Positions 45,464 through 54,822 of a stretch of DNA of 64,000 bases are shown here, piece after piece; position 1 is the stretch's first letter; each line of letters opens with the position of its first letter. Below the pieces are notes generated by a model. It made no database searches, was not told the DNA's origin, and saw only the letters and a list, made by a program, of their open reading frames with translations. The position numbers and the translations under genes were made by a program. Origin of the DNA: Paracoccaceae bacterium (GTDB lineage: Bacteria > Pseudomonadota > Alphaproteobacteria > Rhodobacterales > Rhodobacteraceae); NCBI GenBank assembly GCA_019429405.1, contig JAHYIZ010000001.1:294035-358034 (forward strand). The letters run 5' to 3'.

Positions 45464-46129
45464 ATGCGATTTCTGATGGTCGAAGACAGCGATGATCTGG
45501 CGCAGTCGGTCAGCGAAAGGCTGCGGCTCGATGGCCATGCCGTGGACCGTGCGGGCAGTCTGGCCGAGGCCGAAGATTGCCTTTCGGCAGCGCCTTACGA
45601 CCTGATCTTGCTAGATCTTTCGCTGCCAGACGGTGACGGGCGCAGCTTTCTGACCCGCCAGCGCCGCGCCCGGCACGATGTGCCGATCATTGTGATGACT
45701 GCGCGAGCGGCGGTTTCGGACCGGGTCGATGTGCTCGACCTCGGCGCCGATGATTATCTGACCAAGCCGTTCGACTTTGCCGAACTTGAGGCACGCTGCC
45801 GCGCTGTTTTGCGCCGCCGGGGCGGCGCCAGCGAGACGGTGCAGCGATTCGCAGGCTTCACCTTCAACCCACTGACCGCGCAACTGGTGGTGGCTGGCGA
45901 GCCGCGAGAGTTGCGCAACCGCGAGCTTCGGTTGTTGGAAATACTGCTTGCCGCGCCTGACCGTATCTTTTCCAAGTCGCAGCTTTGCGACCGGCTGTTT
46001 TCCTACGCCGAAAGCGTTTCCGACAACGCGATCGAGGTTTACGTCGCCCGGTTACGCAAAAAGCTCGAAGGCTCGGGCGCGCAGATCGATACGGTGCGTG
46101 GCATGGGCTACAGGCTGACCGCAACATGA
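45464..46129 (+). CDS. OmpR-family response regulator (TctD-like)
   Basis: A 221-residue response regulator with phosphoacceptor Asp51 (LILLDLSLPDGDG) and Lys101 (DDYLTKPFDF). A winged-helix C-terminal domain ends NAIEVYVARLRKKLEGSGAQ and then TVRGMGYRLTA. In other bacteria TctD/TctE pairs control tct genes, and the divergent TctABC operon supports this here. AAAGAGG precedes the ATG. Its stop overlaps the kinase start (ATGA). Confidence 0.93.
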   Translation: MRFLMVEDSDDLAQSVSERLRLDGHAVDRAGSLAEAEDCLSAAPYDLILLDLSLPDGDGRSFLTRQRRARHDVPIIVMTARAAVSDRVDVLDLGADDYLTKPFDFAELEARCRAVLRRRGGASETVQRFAGFTFNPLTAQLVVAGEPRELRNRELRLLEILLAAPDRIFSKSQLCDRLFSYAESVSDNAIEVYVARLRKKLEGSGAQIDTVRGMGYRLTAT

Positions 46130-47514
46130 AGGGCGGTGGCTCCCTCAGCCTGCGCGCGCGGCTGGTGCTGCAACTGCTGGTGTTGGCGGCGCTGCTGGCG
46201 GTGCTGCTGTTCCAGGCGGTGCGCACGGTGGCGGGCGACGCCGCCAAGGAAACGCTCGATAGCGTGCTGGGGGCCGCGACGCTGGCCATTGCAGACGAGC
46301 TGCGCGGCAGCGACCAGGGCGTGACGGTCGATCTGCCGCATGAGGCATTCTCGATCCTTGGCTCGATCAGCGAGGACCGCATTTTCTACCGCGTCGCGGT
46401 AGAGGACGCGACAATCACCGGCTACGCCGACCTGCCAATGCCCAGCGCCGCCCAAGGGCCCGCAGCGCCATCAGCGCCGATTTTCTACACCGCACCCTAC
46501 CGCAATGCCGAGGTGCGGGTGGCAATGGTGCGGCGGGTCGTGCTGGCCGGGCAGCTGGCGACGCCTGTTACAGTGCTGGTGGCGCAGACCCGATCCGGGC
46601 AGGCGGCAATCGCGGCGCGGGTGGCGAACCGGGCGGCGGCAATCGGTCTTGGGGTGTTCGCGTTGGCCGCCGCACTTTCGATTCTGACCGCAGGGTCGGT
46701 GCTACGGCCGATCAACCGGCTGGCCGAAGCGGTGGGCCGCCGCGGCCCGAGCGATTTGCGCAGCGTCGATCACCCGACCCCGGCCGAGCTACGCCCGCTG
46801 GTCGAGTCGCTCAATGGCCTGATCGCGCGGCTGCGCGCGGCGCTGACGCGCACCGAAACCTTCATTGCCGAAGCCGCGCACCACATCCGCACGCCACTTG
46901 CCACCGTGCGGGCGCGTGCTGAAACCGCACTGCGCAAGGCAGAATCCGAAGATGCGCGCGAAACGCTGCGCGCCGTCATCCGTGCCGTCGAGGAAAGTGC
47001 GCGCTCGGCCAGCCAGTTGCTTGACCATGCCACGGTGGTTTACAGGTCTGACCGTCCGGCGCGCGAATCCGTCGATCTGGCGCGGCTGGTAGAGGGGCTG
47101 GCCAACAGCTTCGGGCCAGTCGCGGGGCTGAAAGATGTCGGGATCGGGTTCCAGGGCACCGAAGCAAAGCTTGAGGTCATGGGGGATCGCCTTTTGATTG
47201 AGGCGGCGCTGCGAAATCTGCTTGATAATGCGGTGAAATACTCGGCCCCCGACACCGACATCATGCTGCGGCTTTCGCGCGAGGGTGGCAGCGCCTGCGT
47301 CGAGGTGGCCGACCGCGGGCGCGGGCTTTCAGGCAGCGCACAGGCGGCGCTGACGCGGCGGTTTGCGCGCGGCGCCAATGTGGGCGATGTGGTCGGCTCG
47401 GGGCTTGGTCTGACCATTGTCGATGAGGTGGCGGCGGCACATGGCGGGCGGTTTGAACTGGCAGAACGCGAGGGGGGCGGCACATGCGCGCGGTTTTGGG
47501 TGCCTTTGTCCTGA
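46126..47514 (+). CDS. Sensor histidine kinase (TctE-like)
   Basis: A 462-residue kinase. Two transmembrane helices (about 13-30 and 172-192) flank a periplasmic sensor region. The H-box is AEAAHHIRTPLATVRARAET with His252. The N-box is LRNLLDNAVKYS, with CVEVADRGRGLSG and VGSGLGLTIVDEVAAAHGG as G-boxes. It probably phosphorylates the upstream response regulator. The last 31 bases overlap the next gene. Confidence 0.93.
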   Translation: MKGGGSLSLRARLVLQLLVLAALLAVLLFQAVRTVAGDAAKETLDSVLGAATLAIADELRGSDQGVTVDLPHEAFSILGSISEDRIFYRVAVEDATITGYADLPMPSAAQGPAAPSAPIFYTAPYRNAEVRVAMVRRVVLAGQLATPVTVLVAQTRSGQAAIAARVANRAAAIGLGVFALAAALSILTAGSVLRPINRLAEAVGRRGPSDLRSVDHPTPAELRPLVESLNGLIARLRAALTRTETFIAEAAHHIRTPLATVRARAETALRKAESEDARETLRAVIRAVEESARSASQLLDHATVVYRSDRPARESVDLARLVEGLANSFGPVAGLKDVGIGFQGTEAKLEVMGDRLLIEAALRNLLDNAVKYSAPDTDIMLRLSREGGSACVEVADRGRGLSGSAQAALTRRFARGANVGDVVGSGLGLTIVDEVAAAHGGRFELAEREGGGTCARFWVPLS

Positions 47515-48521
47515 TTCTGGCGCTTGCAGCGCCGGTACGGGCCTTCGAGATCGAGGAAGATACCCGGTTTGCAGCGGTCGGCGGTGTGGTGCAGGCCGAA
47601 CTGGCGGTGCTTTCGACCACCGATACCGAGGTTCTGCGCCCGGTTCTTGCCGCGTTTCAGGCGCGCAACCCCGGCATCGCGCTGCGCTACACTGTTGCCA
47701 ACAGCCAGCAGGTCTTTGCCGCGATTGCCGACGAGGGGGCAGCCTATGATCTGGTGATCTCGTCTGCGATGGATTTGCAGATGAAGCTCGCCAACGACGG
47801 GCTGGCGCTGCCGTTGCGCTCGGTTGCTACCGCCACACTGCCGGAATGGGCGCGTTGGCAAGACTTGCTGTTTGCTTTCGCGCAAGAACCGGTGGTGCTG
47901 ATCGTGGCGCGCGCAGCGCTGGGCGGTTCGGCGGCGCCACGCACCCGGCGCGAGCTGACGCAGCTTTTGCGCGACAACCCTGAGCGGTTTTTGGGCCGGA
48001 TCGGCACCTATGACCCCGCGGCTTCGGGCGCGGGGTATCTGTTTGTCACGCAAGACGCGCGGCTTTCAGATACGTTCTGGCGGCTTGCCGAGGTGATGGG
48101 AGGGCTTGCGCCCACGCTCTACGATTCGAGCGCACCAATGATTGCCGACCTCAAATCGGGGCAACTGCTGCTGGCCTATAACGTGCTTGGCAGCTACGCG
48201 GCGCCGCGCATTGCCGGGTCGGATGCGCTGGTGATGGTCGAGCTTGAAGACCACACCCTGACCCTCTTGCGCACAGCACTTGTGCCCGGTACCGCGCAGG
48301 CGCCCGAACTTGGCGCGCTATTTCTTGATTTCCTGCTTGGCGCCGAGGGCCGCGCGCTGATCGCCAGCGCAGCCGGGCTGCCCCCGATTGACGCTGCGGC
48401 GCTGGCCGCAAAGCCGCATCTGCGGCCGATCCGGCTGGATGCCGGGCTGTTGGTCTATCTCGACGCGCTCAAGCGGCGGGCGTTTTTGGAGGAATGGCAG
48501 GCGGCGCTGATTCAGCCCTGA
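47484..48521 (+). CDS. Orphan periplasmic binding protein linked to the sensor kinase
   Basis: A 345-residue periplasmic binding protein with a signal peptide (MRAVLGAFVLILALAAPVRA). It looks like the iron/2-aminoethylphosphonate-type ABC binding family (VLAAFQARNPGIALRYTVAN, then YDLVISSAMDLQMKLANDG). No ABC permease or ATPase is nearby. Its start lies inside the kinase gene by 31 bases, so it is likely to act with the kinase as a periplasmic sensing component (inference). Confidence 0.8.
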   Translation: MRAVLGAFVLILALAAPVRAFEIEEDTRFAAVGGVVQAELAVLSTTDTEVLRPVLAAFQARNPGIALRYTVANSQQVFAAIADEGAAYDLVISSAMDLQMKLANDGLALPLRSVATATLPEWARWQDLLFAFAQEPVVLIVARAALGGSAAPRTRRELTQLLRDNPERFLGRIGTYDPAASGAGYLFVTQDARLSDTFWRLAEVMGGLAPTLYDSSAPMIADLKSGQLLLAYNVLGSYAAPRIAGSDALVMVELEDHTLTLLRTALVPGTAQAPELGALFLDFLLGAEGRALIASAAGLPPIDAAALAAKPHLRPIRLDAGLLVYLDALKRRAFLEEWQAALIQP

Positions 48522-48580
48522 ATGCACGCGCAATTCATCGCCTGCGCCAATAGCCGCTATGGCCTTTCGCCGCCAATACG

Positions 48581-50404
48581 ATGCATACTGGCCCCGTTAT
48601 GGTAGCCTTTGTTCGGACCTGGGGAAAACGGCTTGGCCTTGCGGGCGCGCTGGCGCTCGCCGGGGTGCCTGCGATCGCGCTCGATCAGCTTGTGATCGAT
48701 TCGCCCGGCGCCGACGCAGCACTTGCGCGCGCGCTTGAGGCTGCCTCGCTGACGCGACAGGCCGAGCGCGACGGCCGCACCGCGCCGCAAGATCTGCTTG
48801 CGGGCGCGCGCGCCGATTATGCGCGGCTGCAGGCGGTGCTTTATGCACGAGGCCATTACGGCGGCACCATTGGCATTACGCTCGACGGGCGCGAAGCGGC
48901 GGCAATTGCGCTGCTTGACGCCCCGGCGCGCGTGGGCACGGTGCAGATTACCGTGCACCCCGGCCCGCGCTTTGCCTTTTCGGCCGCGTCGGTGGCGCCG
49001 CTTGCGCCCGGCACGGTGCTGCCCGAGGGCTTTGCGCCGGGCGCGCCTGCACTTTCGGGAGAGATTGTCGCGGCGACCGGCGCTGCCATTGGCGCGTGGC
49101 GCGCGGCGGGGCACGCCAAGGCCGAGGTCGCCGCGCAAAGCCTTGTTGCCGACCACCGCGTCGCCACGCTGGCTGCCTTGGTAACGCTGCGCCCCGGCGC
49201 ACAACTGCGGTTCGGCGCCTTGACCACCCACGGCGCGCAGCGGTTGCGGCCTGAGCGGCTTGCCGAAATCGCGGGGCTGCCAACCGGCGAGCAGTTCAGC
49301 CCCGCCGCCTTGGCGCGGGTGCAGGCGCGGCTGCGGCGCAGTGGCATTTTCAGCAGCATCGCGCTGACTGAAGCGGCGGCGCCAGGGCAGGGCGATACAC
49401 TCGACATCGCGCTGACGGTGGTTGAGGCGCCCTTGCGCCGCTTTGGCTTTGGCGCCGAGCTTTCATCGCGTGATGGTGGCAAGGTTTCGGCATTCTGGCT
49501 GCACCGCAACCTCTGGGGTGGCGGCGAGCGGCTGCGCCTTGACGGCGAGGTTTCGGGCATTGGCGCCAGTACCGGCGGCGCCGACCTGCGCGCAAGTGCG
49601 CGGATCGACCGGCCCGCCACGTTCAGCCCCGACACACAGGCTTTCGTCGCAGCACGGATAGAGCGCTTGCAGGAGGTGGACCACGATGCGACTGCGGTCA
49701 GCCTCGGGCTCGGGCTCAGCCACGATTTCTCGGATCGGCTGACCGGCACGGCGGCTGTGCGGTTTGGCATGTCGCGGGTAACCGACGCATTTGTGACCGA
49801 CAGGTTCCGCCAGATTTCGCTACCCACCAACCTGACATGGGACCGGCGCGACAACGCAAGCAACCCGACGCGGGGGTTCTGGCTTGCTGGCGACGCCACC
49901 CCTTTCGCGGGGTTTGCCGGCACCGGGTCTGGCGTGCAGCTTCGTGGCGAGGCACGCGGCTATCGCGCCCTTGGCGGGCGCGTGGTGCTGGCAGGGCGGG
50001 CGCAGGCAGGTTCGGTGCTTGGGTCAGCGCTGCTGCAGACCCCGCGCGAATATCTGTTTTACTCAGGTGGCGGCGGCACCGTGCGGGGGCAGCCCTACCA
50101 GTCGCTTGGCGTCGAGGTGATGCGCGGGCTTGATCTGGCGCCGATGGGCGGCGCCTCGTTCGCCGCGGTATCTGCCGAATTGCGCGCCGATATCACCAGC
50201 ACGATCGGCATGGTGGCGTTCTACGACGCCGGATTTGTTGGAATTTCGGGCGACTTCGGTGATGGTAACTGGCACGCGGGCGCCGGGCTGGGGTTGCGCT
50301 ATGCCACCGGCATCGGGCCGATCCGGCTTGATCTGGCAATGCCGGTTGCAGGCAGTACCGGCGACGGGTTGCAGATATACCTTGGCATCGGGCAGTCGTT
50401 CTGA
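48581..50404 (+). CDS. tamA: TamA, outer-membrane assembly protein (BamA family)
   Basis: A 607-residue protein with a signal peptide, POTRA-like domains (QAVLYARGHYGGTIGITLDG; RTHF-like PTGEQFSPAALARVQARLRR) and a C-terminal 16-strand beta-barrel ending LQIYLGIGQSF, with terminal Phe. TamA in the outer membrane works with TamB to insert autotransporters. The start is uncertain: ATG 48581 or 48599 (MVAFVRTWGKR), and the latter gives the better signal peptide. tamB follows with overlapping stop and start (TGATG). Confidence 0.92.
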   Translation: MHTGPVMVAFVRTWGKRLGLAGALALAGVPAIALDQLVIDSPGADAALARALEAASLTRQAERDGRTAPQDLLAGARADYARLQAVLYARGHYGGTIGITLDGREAAAIALLDAPARVGTVQITVHPGPRFAFSAASVAPLAPGTVLPEGFAPGAPALSGEIVAATGAAIGAWRAAGHAKAEVAAQSLVADHRVATLAALVTLRPGAQLRFGALTTHGAQRLRPERLAEIAGLPTGEQFSPAALARVQARLRRSGIFSSIALTEAAAPGQGDTLDIALTVVEAPLRRFGFGAELSSRDGGKVSAFWLHRNLWGGGERLRLDGEVSGIGASTGGADLRASARIDRPATFSPDTQAFVAARIERLQEVDHDATAVSLGLGLSHDFSDRLTGTAAVRFGMSRVTDAFVTDRFRQISLPTNLTWDRRDNASNPTRGFWLAGDATPFAGFAGTGSGVQLRGEARGYRALGGRVVLAGRAQAGSVLGSALLQTPREYLFYSGGGGTVRGQPYQSLGVEVMRGLDLAPMGGASFAAVSAELRADITSTIGMVAFYDAGFVGISGDFGDGNWHAGAGLGLRYATGIGPIRLDLAMPVAGSTGDGLQIYLGIGQSF

Positions 50405-53400
50405 TGCGGTGGCTACTCATACCCCTTATGCTCGCGGCGCTGGCCCTTGGCGCGCCCGCGTCTGCGCAAAGCGAAGCCGAGCGCGACCGGGGGCTGATTC
50501 AGCGCCTGTTGGAAGACAATCTTTCGGGCGCCGGCCGCGAGGTGCGCATTGACGGGTTTGCCGGGGCGCTTTCATCGCGCGCGACCTTCACAGAGCTGAC
50601 CATTGCCGATGATGCCGGCATCTGGTTGAGCATCCGGGGCGGCGCTATCAGCTGGAACCGCGCGGCACTTGTGGCAGGGCGCATCGAGATTGCCGAGCTT
50701 GGGGCAGAAGAAATCGTGCTGGCACGGATGCCCTCTACCGGGCCTGCCGCAGCCGTTCCCGAAGCGGTGCCTTTTGCGCTGCCCGTGTTGCCGGTTTCGG
50801 TGTCGATCGGCAAACTCGCCGCAAAAAGGATTGAGCTGGGCGCACCGGTGCTGGGCGCGCCGGCGGTGCTGCGGCTCGATGGCGCGCTGAACCTTGCGGG
50901 CGGCGAAGGCAGCGCGCGGCTGGCGGCCGAACGTATTGACGGCCAGTCGGGCTCGTTCACGCTAAGCGCCAGTTTTGCCAATGCGACGCGGCATCTGGTG
51001 CTCGATCTGCTGCTTGACGAGACAGCGGGCGGCATAGCGGCCAACCTGCTTGGGTTGCCCGAACGGCCCGCGCTGACGCTGGCAATTGCAGGGTCGGGGC
51101 CACTTGAGAGCTTTTCGGCAGATGTGGTGCTTAGCTCAGACCGTGCGAAGCGGCTTGGCGGGCGTGTGGTCCTGACCGCGCCGGATGCCGAAACACGCCG
51201 CTTCGTGGCCGACCTTGGCGGCGATATCGCGCCGCTTTTGCCGCCCGATTACCGCAGCTTTTTTGGCGACGATGTGACGCTTCACGCCGAGGGCGCGCGC
51301 ACCGCAGACGGCGGGCTGAACCTGAGCACGCTGCGCCTGCATTCAGCGGCGCTTTCGCTTGACGGCGCGCTTGATCTGCTCGCCTCGGGCGAGCCGCAGC
51401 GCGCCGCGCTGAACGTGGCGCTTGGCCTGCCGGATGCGCCCGAAGTTCTGTTGCCGATCACGGGTGAAAAGACATGGGTGGCGGGCGCAACACTGGCGCT
51501 TGGCTATGACCGCGCCGAAGGGGAACAGTGGCAGATTGACGGCCGGCTTGACGGCCTGCGGCGCGGCGGTGTGCAGGTCGGCACGATCACGCTGGCAGGG
51601 TCCGGGCGCGTTGCCGGCGGCGATGCCGCCTTGGCCGCGGGCGCGCTAGATTTTTCGGCGCACGACATTGCCTTTGCCGATGCCGCGCTGAATGCGGCCC
51701 TTGGCGACAGCCTGCGCGGGCAGGTGCAAGTCGATTGGCGCGCAGGCGAACCGCTGCGCCTGCCGGTCGTAAACCTGACCGCCGCAAGCGCTAGCCTGAG
51801 CGGAACCGCCGAAGTTTCAGGCAGCGGCGCTGAGACCAGGGCAAGTGGCAATTTCCGCCTGAGCCACCCTGACCTTTCACGGCTTTCTCCGCTGGCCGGG
51901 CGCAGCATCGGCGGGCGGTTTGATGGCGTAGTCGAGGGCTGGTATCTGCCTCTGATGGGCGATTTCTTTATTGAAACCGCGTTTGTGGGTATTGATCTGA
52001 AGACCGGGCAGAGCGCGCTTGACCAGCTGCTGGTGGGCGGCTCGCGGGTGCGGGTGATTGCCGAGCGCGATGCCAACGGGCTGACACTGGCACTTGACGC
52101 CCATGCAAAGGGGTTTTCGGGGCAGGCCGAAGGCTTGCTGCAAAGCGACTCAACCACCGCGACCGCGAGCTTTACCTTGCCCGACCTGTCGCTTTCCGGT
52201 TCGGGGCTGAGAGGGGCGCTGGCCGCCAATGCAACGCTTGCGGGCGTTCCCGGTGCGCGGGTGCTGGCGGCAGAGGGAACCGCCAGCGGGCTTGGCATTG
52301 GCGAGCGAACGTTGGACCGCCTGCTTGCGGGCGGGGCCGCGCTGAAGATCGGGCTGCGCGAAGGGCCCGGCGGCTGGGTGCTGGGCGCGGCGGACCTTGT
52401 GAACCCGCAGCTGACGGCAGCGCTTGGCGAGGCCGACGCCGCAGGCGCGCGCACCCTGACCGCGCGGCTCGCCGATGTTGCGCTGGTCGCTCCGGGGTTC
52501 TCGGGGCCCGCCACGGTTTCGGGGCAGGTCGAGGCGGGCGCTGATGGCTACACGCTTGCGCTTTCGGCGCAAGGGCCGGGCGGCAGCAGTGCAACGATCA
52601 CGGGGCCGGTTACCGCCGATTTCGCCAACGCCGATCTGGCCATTGCCGGGCGCGCCGAGGCGGGGCTGCTGAACCGGTTTATCAGCCCGCAGAGCGTGCA
52701 AGGGCCGGTTTCGCTCGATCTGCGGCTGCGCGGCGCCCCGACACTGAATGCGCTTTCGGGGCGTGTTTCGGGTAACGGGTTGCGGCTATCGGCACCCGGT
52801 CTGGGGATTTCGGTGCAGGATATTCAGCTATCGGCTGATCTGGAGGGTGCGCGCGCGCGGCTGACTGCAACCGGCCTGGTTGGCGGCGGCAAGCTTCGGC
52901 TAGAAGGCCCGGTGTCGCTGCAAGCGCCCTACGCCGCTGATCTTTCGCTGGCGCTGCAGGATGTGCCGCTGCGCGACCCGAACCTCTACGACACAAGCCT
53001 AAGCGGCGATCTTGCAATCAACGGCGCGCTGGCCGGGGGGGCGCAGATTTCGGGCGCCATCACCCTTGCACTGACCAACCTGCGGGTGCCCGAGGCGGGG
53101 GCGGTGCTGGCATTGCCCAATGTGACGCATATTGGCGCCCCGGCGCAGGTTGCCGCCACAATCCGCCGCGCCACACCAGCGCATGCCGGTGGGCCTGCGT
53201 CCGGTGGCCCGGTCTATAGCCTCAACATCGATGTCTTGGCGCCGCGGCGCATCTTCGTGCGCGGGCGCGGGCTTGATGCCGAGCTTGGTGGGGCGCTGCG
53301 GTTGGGCGGCACCACCGCGGCGGTGGTGCCCTCGGGGCAGTTTGACCTCGTGCGTGGCAGGCTCGACATTCTGGGCAAGCGCTTCACGCTGACCGAAGGG

Positions 53401-53907
53401 CTGGTGCAGATGCAGGGCGCGCTTTCGCCCTGGCTGCGCTTTGCCGCGACCACGCAAACGGCTGACATCACTGCCACGATCGCGCTTGAGGGCGAGGCCG
53501 CCGCACCGGTGCTTCGACTGAGTTCATCGCCCGATCTTCCGCAAGATGAAGTGCTGGCGCAATTGCTGTTTTCGCGTCAAATAGAGACGCTTTCGCCGCT
53601 GCAGGCGGCTCGGATGGCGCAGGCCGTGGCGCAGCTCGCGGGTAGTGGCGGCGAGGGGCTGATGGGGCGGCTGCGCGTGGCCTTCGGGCTTGATGACTTT
53701 GATCTTGCCTCCGATGCGGCCGGGGGCGCCACGCTGCGGTTTGGCAAATATCTGTCGGAAAATCTGTATTCCGATGTTGCGGTGGGCAGCGACGGGCAGG
53801 TCGAAATCAACCTCAACCTCGATATCACCCCAAGCCTGACCGCACGCGGCAGCGTAGGCGCCGATGGCAACAGCGGCATCGGCATCTATTTTGAGCGTGA
53901 CTACTGA
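50404..53907 (+). CDS. tamB: TamB, translocation and assembly module
   Basis: A 1167-residue protein with an N-terminal signal or anchor, a long region of repeating beta-strands forming a taco-like groove, and the DUF490 (TamB) C-terminal domain. That domain includes FDLVRGRLDILGKRFTLTEG, LVQMQGALSPWLRF, SPDLPQDEVLAQLLFSRQIE and YSDVAVGSDGQVEINLNLDI, ending YFERDY. TamB spans the periplasm and transports lipid or client proteins with TamA. It overlaps the convergent YihY gene by 7 bases. Confidence 0.95.
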   Translation: MRWLLIPLMLAALALGAPASAQSEAERDRGLIQRLLEDNLSGAGREVRIDGFAGALSSRATFTELTIADDAGIWLSIRGGAISWNRAALVAGRIEIAELGAEEIVLARMPSTGPAAAVPEAVPFALPVLPVSVSIGKLAAKRIELGAPVLGAPAVLRLDGALNLAGGEGSARLAAERIDGQSGSFTLSASFANATRHLVLDLLLDETAGGIAANLLGLPERPALTLAIAGSGPLESFSADVVLSSDRAKRLGGRVVLTAPDAETRRFVADLGGDIAPLLPPDYRSFFGDDVTLHAEGARTADGGLNLSTLRLHSAALSLDGALDLLASGEPQRAALNVALGLPDAPEVLLPITGEKTWVAGATLALGYDRAEGEQWQIDGRLDGLRRGGVQVGTITLAGSGRVAGGDAALAAGALDFSAHDIAFADAALNAALGDSLRGQVQVDWRAGEPLRLPVVNLTAASASLSGTAEVSGSGAETRASGNFRLSHPDLSRLSPLAGRSIGGRFDGVVEGWYLPLMGDFFIETAFVGIDLKTGQSALDQLLVGGSRVRVIAERDANGLTLALDAHAKGFSGQAEGLLQSDSTTATASFTLPDLSLSGSGLRGALAANATLAGVPGARVLAAEGTASGLGIGERTLDRLLAGGAALKIGLREGPGGWVLGAADLVNPQLTAALGEADAAGARTLTARLADVALVAPGFSGPATVSGQVEAGADGYTLALSAQGPGGSSATITGPVTADFANADLAIAGRAEAGLLNRFISPQSVQGPVSLDLRLRGAPTLNALSGRVSGNGLRLSAPGLGISVQDIQLSADLEGARARLTATGLVGGGKLRLEGPVSLQAPYAADLSLALQDVPLRDPNLYDTSLSGDLAINGALAGGAQISGAITLALTNLRVPEAGAVLALPNVTHIGAPAQVAATIRRATPAHAGGPASGGPVYSLNIDVLAPRRIFVRGRGLDAELGGALRLGGTTAAVVPSGQFDLVRGRLDILGKRFTLTEGLVQMQGALSPWLRFAATTQTADITATIALEGEAAAPVLRLSSSPDLPQDEVLAQLLFSRQIETLSPLQAARMAQAVAQLAGSGGEGLMGRLRVAFGLDDFDLASDAAGGATLRFGKYLSENLYSDVAVGSDGQVEINLNLDITPSLTARGSVGADGNSGIGIYFERDY

Positions 53908-54716
53908 TGCTTTGACAGCTCGGCGTTCAGCGCAGCACCCAGCAAGACCGCGTAGGCGGAAATGTAAAACCACATCATCAGCGCAATGACCGCCCCGAGC
54001 GAACCGTAGATGCGGTTGTAGGTGCCGAAGTTGGATAGATAGAACGAAAACGCCAGCGACGCCCCCGACCATGTCAGCGCCGCCAGAATGGCACCGGGGA
54101 TGACCCACCGCCTGCGCCGCCCCGCGGCCGACGGGCCGAATTGATAGAGCATTGCCAGCGCACTGAGCACCAGAACGAAGGTCGCACCCCATGGCAGCTC
54201 TGACACCAGCCAGCCGCGCAACGGGCCCGGCGGCAAGACCGCCAGCGCGACAGGCACCAAAACCACCGTCGCCAGCGCCAACAGGATTGTGGCAATCAGC
54301 GCAAGTGTCAGAATATAGCCGAGAACATATCCCCAAATGGTCGGATGCTGCGCCGTGCCGTGGATCGCGTTCAGCCCCTGTATCAGCGCCGAAACACCCG
54401 CGCGCGCTGCGTATAGCGTGATCAGAAGAGAAACCAGGCTTGCCCAACCGATTGTTGCCTTTGGCCCGGCCAGCAATGCCGCGGCCTGATCAGCCAGAAT
54501 GCTCCAGGCTTCATGTGGCACAAACTCCTGCGCAACCTGCATGTAGCTTGAAATCGCCGCCGGGTCGGCAACAAGGCTCCAAAGCGCGATGGTTGCCGTC
54601 ATTGCGGGAAACACCGCAAACATTGCGTAAAAGGCAACCCCTGCGGCGATAAGGCCCATCTGGGTCTGGCCGATACGGTTTGCCATGCCAATGATGAAGC
54701 CCCAGATCCGGCGCAT
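53901..54716 (-). CDS. YihY/UPF0761 family membrane protein
   Basis: A 271-residue membrane protein with about six transmembrane helices. It shows GLIAAGVAFYAMFAVFPAMT, ALIQGLNAIHGT and the late FGTYNRIYGSLGAVIALMMW with FYISAYAVLLGAALNAELSK, all typical of YihY (formerly BrkB/ribonuclease BN). Function is unsettled. GGAGGG precedes the start at 54716 by about 7 bases, better than a longer reading at 54824. Confidence 0.93.
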   Translation of the reverse strand: MRRIWGFIIGMANRIGQTQMGLIAAGVAFYAMFAVFPAMTATIALWSLVADPAAISSYMQVAQEFVPHEAWSILADQAAALLAGPKATIGWASLVSLLITLYAARAGVSALIQGLNAIHGTAQHPTIWGYVLGYILTLALIATILLALATVVLVPVALAVLPPGPLRGWLVSELPWGATFVLVLSALAMLYQFGPSAAGRRRRWVIPGAILAALTWSGASLAFSFYLSNFGTYNRIYGSLGAVIALMMWFYISAYAVLLGAALNAELSKHQ

Positions 54717-54822
54717 CGCCAACCCTCCGATCTGCCGCCACCATACCCCGCCCCGGCGTCGGCGCAACTTGCGATGCGGTCGCGCCTGTGGTCCACTGCC
54801 GCGAACAATGCCGGAGGCACCC

